Below, piece by piece: positions 58,563-64,000 of a stretch of DNA of 64,000 nt. Numbering within the stretch: the stretch's first letter is position 1; every line of letters starts with the position of its first letter. Under the pieces are notes generated by a model. It ran no database searches and was not told the DNA's origin. It saw only the letters and a program-made list of their open reading frames with translations. Made by a program: the position numbers and the translations under genes. Source of the DNA: Virgibacillus chiguensis (lineage in GTDB: Bacteria; Bacillota; Bacilli; Bacillales; Amphibacillaceae); contig NZ_FQXD01000005.1 of NCBI RefSeq assembly GCF_900129865.1, forward strand, positions 124,001-188,000, given 5' to 3'.

Positions 58563-61211
58563 TTATTTAAATTCGATATATATTGTTTTAACTTCTTTTG
58601 GCTTAAAGCTTCCTAAATGAATGGTTTGGCTACTTTTTTGGTTAGATTTATCCAGTTTCTCTTCCATCGTTGTAAACTGCCAAAAGCGGACGTTTTCTTT
58701 GCAGGTTAGCTCGCCACCATCTTCCAAAGCTTGGTTTGTCGGGTTGAAAAAGCGTAAGATCATTCCTTTACTTTGACGTGCTTTCTTACATGAACTAAAT
58801 ACAACTTGTTTCACATTTGTCGCATCCACCAACGAATAGGTTTCTGGTACTTGAAAAGGGAGTGGTTGCATCACAAAGTATTTTAGCGTATTCGTAAATT
58901 GGTTTAAGCTTTGCTGTTGATAGTAAGGAATCGATATGGCATATTTTTGGTAATCTGCAAATGCACAAGCTTCATGACACGTACGTCCAATGCGAATAGA
59001 GACCTTAAATGTTAATGATTTAAGCAATTGGCTATCAGGTGTTTCGATATATTTGAACTGATTACCAGAAGCCACACCTGGTCGCCGTTTCAAATCAGGT
59101 TTACCAAGATAGCCTACTGCACGAAATAGCGTGAGTGCTATATCTTTTTCTTTAGAACCGATAATTTCGTATTCTTTGATCCCTTTTGTAAAGGCGGTCA
59201 CGCTTTTCTGTTGGTCATGCAATTGAACAAAGCTAAGCATCGGATAAATACCTGTTGGCTCTTCTTTCCAGCCCTTTTCCTGCCAATGTTTGAAGTTAGG
59301 GTCAGTTACAGGACGAGATATAGTCCCAAAAGGTGTATCAGCAATACTTTCCTCTGTATTTACTCCACCATTTATTAGTAAGCGCATGCGATGATCCATT
59401 GCTTGATTATTTATTTTCAAATGAATATCTACAGCTTGCTTATGCGCTTCTAACCCAATAGTGCAGGTGTAAGGAATCAATGCTGTAGCAGTTCCTTGTT
59501 CGCGTTCGTGCTGGTTTTTAGGAACAACAAAATTTCCGTTCAGTTTCAGTGTGCTTTTCCAAGTTCCTGGATTGCTAGAAACACTAGCTGTGTCAAATTT
59601 AAATTGTAATTTCCAGTCATTTTCTGGTTGCGAGTAGTCGTAGTTATCCCCGTCATCACCAGCATCTTCAACAAGTAAGAAATCAGGATATAAGGTGTTA
59701 CTTTCTTTGTCGAGAACGTGAACACTGCCATTCTTAACTTGAACTTGATAATATTCATTTTCAATCGTATTTGGAGTGACCTCTTGCTTCTCGGAAGCAG
59801 GAACTGTTTCCAGACGATCTTCTTCCAATACAATATCAAGTACTTCATAGCCAAGCGGTTGTAATTTTACAGGCAAGGCAATTTCGATTTCGTAATAATA
59901 CGATGCAGGAGCAGGATCGATTGTTTTACGAATCGGTGCATTGGAATGCTTCGTTATATTTCGGATGTCATAATCCAATTTTTGCTCTCCATGATATATA
60001 GAAAAGCTCGTCACTGGTAATGATAAAGCAATGGTAATAACTTGCTCTCTGATTATTGGTAACGTGTTAAAGATAGTTACTTGATTATTTTTTACATTTT
60101 TCCTTGATTCACTGATTTTTCTTGTTAAGTAATCGACGACAGAATAGGAAAGTTGGTCAGCTTCAATAAAGCGTTGTAAAATGGCTTGGTTTGTTTTATC
60201 GCTATTACAGCCACCAGCACTATCATGAGCGTGATTACGTAATGTTAATTTCCAAATTTTATCTATAAGCGCTTGTTTATATGGAATTCCTAGCTGGTCT
60301 GCTAGGCTCATTAATGGCTCGATTTGAAAAATTAATCGACGTTCTATTTTATCGTTCAAATATTTGTGATCATAGCGAGATGAGTAAATAGAACGATGAA
60401 TTTTAGAAACCTCCGCATTCAATAATTCCCCTTGGACAGTTGGTAAAGTCCTAGCTTCGTTCTCCATGGCTGCAAATAGATGATCGTAGTTACTTTCGAT
60501 GAAGTGATCATCTGTAAGTTGTTCGTTATAGTGAGCAATCCGTTCTTTTAAATTAAAATCGACATATCGTTGATCCCCGCCCACCGGTAGAGCAATATGA
60601 GATGAGGTGGTATTCTGTTTTATTTGCTCTAATAAAGGCTTTGCATAGTCTACTTCAATGAGTTGTACACCGACAAAGTAACCATCTTTTATATTGTAGG
60701 TTAATAGATTAGACCCATCCTCTGACTGCCAGTAGAATTCTCTAGTGTTTAATTGGTCAGAGGACAACCCACGCCAAAAGACAGCTTTATCAATCGCAAA
60801 TTGTGAGAAAATCTTTGGCATATCAATGGATTGTCCGAACGCATCTGGGATATACCCTAATCGATCTGCTCCGCCTAATGCATCTCCAGATTCAATACCA
60901 AGCTGCAAATTGCGGACGAGCGATTCACCACGAATAATCATTTGATCGGATTGTGTGTACCAAGGACCAACTTTTAATTTTCCAGCCGCGATGAGTGATT
61001 GTAATGTTTGTTGTTTATCTGGGTGTACCTCCAGGTAATCTTCCACAATACTCATCTGTCCGTCCAGCATATAGTAGTCGAGGACACCATCTTCTAACGC
61101 TTTGATTACCTCATCTACATGGTAGCACAGCTGGATAAATGATTCGCTACTTGTAAAATACCACTCATAGTCCCAATGTGTATGAGCGATCACATGAATT
61201 TTCGTTTTCAT
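58563..61211 (-). CDS. GH38 alpha-mannosidase, MngB-like
   Basis: An 882-residue protein. The GH38 N-terminal domain begins VIAHTHWDYEWYF with the His/Asp zinc ligands, and GYIPDAFGQSIDMP near residue 110 holds the catalytic nucleophile Asp. RNHAHDSAGGCNSDKTN near residue 330 holds further zinc-binding residues. The C-terminal about 550 residues are the usual mannosidase beta domains. In E. coli MngB splits 2-O-(6-phospho-mannosyl)-D-glycerate delivered by the PTS permease MngA; here too the gene lies after PTS genes (20 nt after EIIA), so a phosphorylated mannoside is the likely substrate. Confidence 0.92.
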   Translation of the reverse strand: MKTKIHVIAHTHWDYEWYFTSSESFIQLCYHVDEVIKALEDGVLDYYMLDGQMSIVEDYLEVHPDKQQTLQSLIAAGKLKVGPWYTQSDQMIIRGESLVRNLQLGIESGDALGGADRLGYIPDAFGQSIDMPKIFSQFAIDKAVFWRGLSSDQLNTREFYWQSEDGSNLLTYNIKDGYFVGVQLIEVDYAKPLLEQIKQNTTSSHIALPVGGDQRYVDFNLKERIAHYNEQLTDDHFIESNYDHLFAAMENEARTLPTVQGELLNAEVSKIHRSIYSSRYDHKYLNDKIERRLIFQIEPLMSLADQLGIPYKQALIDKIWKLTLRNHAHDSAGGCNSDKTNQAILQRFIEADQLSYSVVDYLTRKISESRKNVKNNQVTIFNTLPIIREQVITIALSLPVTSFSIYHGEQKLDYDIRNITKHSNAPIRKTIDPAPASYYYEIEIALPVKLQPLGYEVLDIVLEEDRLETVPASEKQEVTPNTIENEYYQVQVKNGSVHVLDKESNTLYPDFLLVEDAGDDGDNYDYSQPENDWKLQFKFDTASVSSNPGTWKSTLKLNGNFVVPKNQHEREQGTATALIPYTCTIGLEAHKQAVDIHLKINNQAMDHRMRLLINGGVNTEESIADTPFGTISRPVTDPNFKHWQEKGWKEEPTGIYPMLSFVQLHDQQKSVTAFTKGIKEYEIIGSKEKDIALTLFRAVGYLGKPDLKRRPGVASGNQFKYIETPDSQLLKSLTFKVSIRIGRTCHEACAFADYQKYAISIPYYQQQSLNQFTNTLKYFVMQPLPFQVPETYSLVDATNVKQVVFSSCKKARQSKGMILRFFNPTNQALEDGGELTCKENVRFWQFTTMEEKLDKSNQKSSQTIHLGSFKPKEVKTIYIEFK

Positions 61212-61231
61212 TTCAACAACACCCTAATCTG

Positions 61232-61696
61232 TTAGTCACTTTGAGCAAGTAATTTATTTTGAATAGTCGCATGTAATTCCTCAGCTGTTGCAGCTTCTAT
61301 AATCGATTTTGTAAATGTCTCATCAATTAATGCCCGAGAAATTGTACTGAGTAATGTGAGATGCTCTTGATTTTCCCCTTCAGGAATCGCAAGGGCGAAC
61401 GTCATATGAACAGGTTGATGATCCATCGATTCCCACTCAATTGGATTCGCAAATTTCACTAACATCAGTGCAGGTTTCTTCACTGTTTTATGCTTACAGT
61501 GAGGAATAGCAATGGAGCTCTTAAAACCTGTCGTAACCTCTTGCTCACGTTTTTTTAGACCTTTATAATAAGCTTTAGCCGATTTAACAATCTCTTTTTC
61601 TTTGGCAAAATCAGCAATAAATTGTAAAGCTTCATCTTTTGTCGTTACGGAAGAATCAAAAGTAATATGTTGTATATCTAAGATCGATGTCACCAT
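61232..61696 (-). CDS. PTS EIIA component, fructose/mannitol type
   Basis: A 154-residue EIIA of the PTS_EIIA_2 family. The phosphorylated His66 lies in SSIAIPHCKHK; TTGFKSSIAIPHC is typical. It takes phosphate from HPr and passes it to the EIIB cysteine of the preceding gene. It starts 3 nt after the EIIBC stop and ends 20 nt before the mannosidase gene. Confidence 0.92.
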   Translation of the reverse strand: MVTSILDIQHITFDSSVTTKDEALQFIADFAKEKEIVKSAKAYYKGLKKREQEVTTGFKSSIAIPHCKHKTVKKPALMLVKFANPIEWESMDHQPVHMTFALAIPEGENQEHLTLLSTISRALIDETFTKSIIEAATAEELHATIQNKLLAQSD

Positions 61697-61699
61697 GAT

Positions 61700-63166
61700 T
61701 TATTCCACCTTTTTCTTTGTGAATCCAATAATAACGGCTGTAACGAGTACCCCTGTCATGACACTGAAAATCCATGTAACAAAAGGAATAGGCTGTTCAA
61801 TATATCCGACAAATGTACCAAGTGGAGAGCCGATACCGCCGTAAAATTTGGCGCCTAATCCTGCTGCAAGTCCTCCAGCAACTGCTGAACCAGCAACAAA
61901 GGCAGGGATCATTCGAATGGGGTCTTGTGCCGCAAAAGGTATAGCACCTTCTGTTACACCAACCATCCCCATACCAAATGCACTATGTGCAGATACTTTT
62001 TCGGTTGGTGAAAATTTCTTTTTAAAGAGTATAGAGGCAAGCCATATTCCAAGTGGAGCAACGGAAATCGCTGCTTGAGTTGCTGTCTGTGGTACAAAGT
62101 TAGCACCTTCAATGCCATATTTAGCAACGGTGTCCGTAAAGACTGCTGTACCAAAAACAAGGGCTGTTTTATTAATTGGTCCACCAAGGTCAAAGCCGAC
62201 CATTGCGCCAATAATAATACCTACAATTACTGGTGCTGCCGCATAATTCTCATTTAAAGTCGTTAACCCTTCATATAAGAAGTCCATCATCGAGGCCATT
62301 GGATTTCCAATTACGTATAGGACAAAAATAGAAATAAGTAATGTACTTACTAATGGTAGTAGCATAATTGGTACGATAGGCTGAATAATTTTTGGATACG
62401 GAATTTTTTTAAGCCCTTTGACGAGATAACCAGCTGCAAAGGCAACTAGAATAGCTGCTAAAAATCCTCCACCAGCTTCAGCGCCAAGCATTTCTGCATC
62501 ATTGGCAATATAGGTTCCAATCATGGCAGCTGCAATCGCTGGCTTTCCGGCAATAGAGTTCGCAACAAATCCAGCAAACAAAGGGATCATTAATAGGAAA
62601 CCGACTTGCCCAACACTGAACAAGTTGGACATTAAATCGCCCATAAATGTAGAAGTATCAAAACCCCAGTTGACAATTCTTCCTGCATCATCTTTTTGGA
62701 ATGCGTATACATTGGCAATAGCTAAAATAAGTCCGGAAGCAATAACCATTGGGATCATGTAGGAAATGCCTGCCATAATATGCTGGAAGAAACCGCCTTC
62801 TTCTGTTTTGCCCATCTTTGCTACTCCCGCTTTTGTTCCCTTTTCTCCGTAAATAGGAGCCTCATTTAAAGCCTTTTCAATTAAAGCCTCAGGATTTTTA
62901 ATTGCTTCTGCTGCTCGTACTCTTAATACACGCTTACCTGCAAAACGTGTCATATCGATATTAATTTCTACAGCTAGTATTACTACGTCAGCTGCTTCAA
63001 TTTCCTGAGCAGTTAGTTTGTTTTCGACACCGATGGAACCTTGTGTTTCCACTTTGATGTCGTAACCTTTAGCAACGCCAGCCTTTTCTAAAGATTCGGC
63101 GGCCATATACGTATGGGCTATTCCGGCTGAACAAGCTGTAACACCAACAATTTTCTTTTTAGACAT
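61700..63166 (-). CDS. PTS EIIBC component, fructose/mannosylglycerate type
   Basis: A 488-residue permease. The N-terminal EIIB domain (about 1-100) has the phosphorylated Cys12 in GVTACSAGIAHTYMAAE. The EIIC domain (about 130-485) has about ten helices, with the fructose-family stretch GFDLGGPINKTA near residue 325 and MGMVGVTEGAIPFAA near residue 398. With EIIA and the GH38 mannosidase, a mannoside such as mannosylglycerate fits better than fructose, and no 1-phosphofructokinase gene is present. It is the first gene of the operon; a perfect palindrome upstream (63253) is a candidate operator. AAAGGTGAGC precedes ATG 63166. Confidence 0.92.
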   Translation of the reverse strand: MSKKKIVGVTACSAGIAHTYMAAESLEKAGVAKGYDIKVETQGSIGVENKLTAQEIEAADVVILAVEINIDMTRFAGKRVLRVRAAEAIKNPEALIEKALNEAPIYGEKGTKAGVAKMGKTEEGGFFQHIMAGISYMIPMVIASGLILAIANVYAFQKDDAGRIVNWGFDTSTFMGDLMSNLFSVGQVGFLLMIPLFAGFVANSIAGKPAIAAAMIGTYIANDAEMLGAEAGGGFLAAILVAFAAGYLVKGLKKIPYPKIIQPIVPIMLLPLVSTLLISIFVLYVIGNPMASMMDFLYEGLTTLNENYAAAPVIVGIIIGAMVGFDLGGPINKTALVFGTAVFTDTVAKYGIEGANFVPQTATQAAISVAPLGIWLASILFKKKFSPTEKVSAHSAFGMGMVGVTEGAIPFAAQDPIRMIPAFVAGSAVAGGLAAGLGAKFYGGIGSPLGTFVGYIEQPIPFVTWIFSVMTGVLVTAVIIGFTKKKVE

Positions 63167-63252
63167 GGTAGCTCACCTTTCTGTAGTTGTTTTCTTTAAA
63201 TAAAGATTGGGAAAGGAATACACTTAGTCATGCTCCCTTTCATTGTTTTTCA

Positions 63253-63266
63253 TGTATCTAGATACA
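63253..63266 (-). promoter_or_regulatory. Perfect palindrome, candidate operator of the mannoside operon
   Basis: TGTATCTAGATACA is a perfect 14-bp palindrome 87 nt upstream of the EIIBC start. It looks like a GntR/TreR-type operator rather than a usual RpiR site. About 100 nt further upstream, TGAAAACGCATAAA (63382-63369, minus strand) is a poorer cre-like site (two mismatches). Confidence 0.5.
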
Positions 63267-63516
63267 ATAAGAATGCGAATAGATCTTGGCTAATTAGCTA
63301 TGTTTTCATTATATGTGTGTCTTTGTGTAATGTATATATCTACAAGTAATTCTGTATAAAGTATCTTTTTTATGCGTTTTCATGAAAATACTTTCAAAGT
63401 AAGTAGCTTTTCTACCTCCAATAGAGGAAAATAAAAAGTGTCGGATGTATCTTGAAGGTGAAATGATGCTATCTTTAAAAAATATAATGTCCAGATGAAT
63501 ATGGATTTGTTATACT

Positions 63517-63720
63517 ATAGGAAATTATTATGTCATATTTGCTGAGCAACCTTTTTAATATGTAAATAAGTTCGTATTTTAAAATATAGGAAAAAATGTG
63601 TCGTAAAAGAAAAACGATGTTTCTTGGTATAAAGACTTGGCGATAGCTAAGTTTTTATAAAACAAGCTTAAACTTTATCGCCCGCTAAAAGTGAGCGATA
63701 AGCCAAGCTTTTAAATAGAA
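63517..63720 (+). repeat. Two decayed family A repeats in tandem
   Basis: TACTATAGGAAATTATTATG (63514 on) and ATATAGGAAAAAATGTGTCG, GTAAAAGAAAAACGATG, AAGACTTGGCGATAGCTAAG (63585-63655), then AAAGTGAGCGATAAGCCAAGC at 63690-63710. No complete copy is kept. The rest of the gap between 63267 and 63516 holds nothing that I recognise except the cre-like site. Confidence 0.6.
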
Positions 63721-63751
63721 AAATAACTTATAAATGAAAGGTGAGACGATA

Positions 63752-64000
63752 ATGGAAGCGATAAAGTTAATGAACTTAGCAAAGACTTACCGCAAGCATA
63801 AGGCTGTTCAGGATATTTCATTAGAAGTGAAAAAGGGAGAGCTATTTGGATTCCTTGGTCCAAATGGTGCTGGGAAAACGACAACGATTAAGATGCTAAC
63901 TGGATTGTTAGAGCCCTCCAGCGGTATAGCGCGAATTGTTGGAATTGATATTTGGAAAAATCCGCTTGAAGCAAAGAAACATATCGCTTATGTGCCTGAC
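63752..64000 (+). CDS. ABC transporter ATP-binding protein (N-terminal part, cut by the window end)
   Basis: The first 83 residues of an ABC ATPase. Walker A is GPNGAGKTT near residues 35-43, then TIKMLTGLLEPSSG. The subfamily looks like drug/Na+ exporters of the CcmA/NatA kind (KLMNLAKTYRKHKAVQDISL). ATG at 63752 follows GAAAGGTGAGACGATA. The permease partner should lie beyond the window, and its substrate cannot be told. Confidence 0.9.
   Translation, partial: MEAIKLMNLAKTYRKHKAVQDISLEVKKGELFGFLGPNGAGKTTTIKMLTGLLEPSSGIARIVGIDIWKNPLEAKKHIAYVPD

Noticed and set aside
1-64000. Insertion sequences, prophage or integrative elements
   Set aside because: No transposase, integrase, phage structural gene or attachment-site duplication was recognised; the mobile-looking parts are only short non-coding repeats.

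Overview
The window is chromosomal DNA of a low-GC Gram-positive endospore former of the family Bacillaceae, most like the Virgibacillus/Oceanobacillus group. The reasons are the strong AGGAGG-type ribosome binding sites with ATG/GTG/TTG starts, the LigD/Ku pair, a yybP-ykoY riboswitch before terC, CcpA-type cre sites, a PerR-type box before ahpCF, and a dense set of intergenic repeats. The genus is inferred and was not tested. I saw no rRNA, tRNA, prophage, transposase or CRISPR array.

Layout. 1-9.8 kb: the end of a Na+/H+ antiporter, a small coiled-coil protein, an acetyltransferase, an AI-2E family permease, phosphoglucomutase (pgcA), a riboswitch-controlled TerC protein, a DUF2294-like protein and a chromate transporter. 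10.5-13.8 kb: cystine symporter tcyP and a K+ channel. 13.9-18.3 kb: divergent ligD and ku, a 26-unit minisatellite, a 52-residue membrane peptide and a second GreA-like factor. 19.3-27.3 kb: a LysR regulator, then a short-chain acyl-CoA/ketoacid cluster (SDR, thiolase, CoA-transferase, MFS carrier, MetX-like hydrolase) with two near-identical cre-like sites. 27.6-32.0 kb: molybdenum cofactor and molybdate uptake genes (moaA, moaD, mobA, moaB, modA, modB); moaC lies 9 kb further on, on the other strand.

Between modB and moaC (32.1-40.8 kb) sits the most notable locus, a nine-gene operon. It carries apparent orthologues of all eight genes of the poorly understood E. coli yhfSTUVWXYZ cluster in a different order (Z, Y, U, T, V/php, S, X, W), headed by a divergent amidase-signature protein that I do not know from the E. 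coli cluster. Its promoter is framed by two perfect long inverted repeats that share the half-site CAACATA, with a 13/14 cre match between them. Carrier, PLP enzymes, metal-dependent hydrolase, phosphomutase-like enzyme and PRD protein together suggest a catabolic pathway for an unidentified, perhaps amide-bearing or phosphorylated, compound.

41.2-46.5 kb: moaC, two MerR-regulated operons with the same operator in 19-bp-spacer promoters, and a cupin protein. 46.9-54.2 kb: ahpCF, an AGCS amino-acid symporter, a RocB-like M20 hydrolase and an iron alcohol dehydrogenase. 54.7-63.2 kb, all on the minus strand: a mannoside-type PTS with GH38 alpha-mannosidase, an RpiR regulator, a ROK kinase and a GH1 glycosidase. 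The window ends inside an ABC-transporter ATPase gene.

Three dispersed intergenic repeat families occur: A (about 95 bp, two hairpins), B (about 240 bp, GC-rich, usually directly after an A copy) and C (about 180 bp, two copies). They fill most of the longer non-coding gaps.
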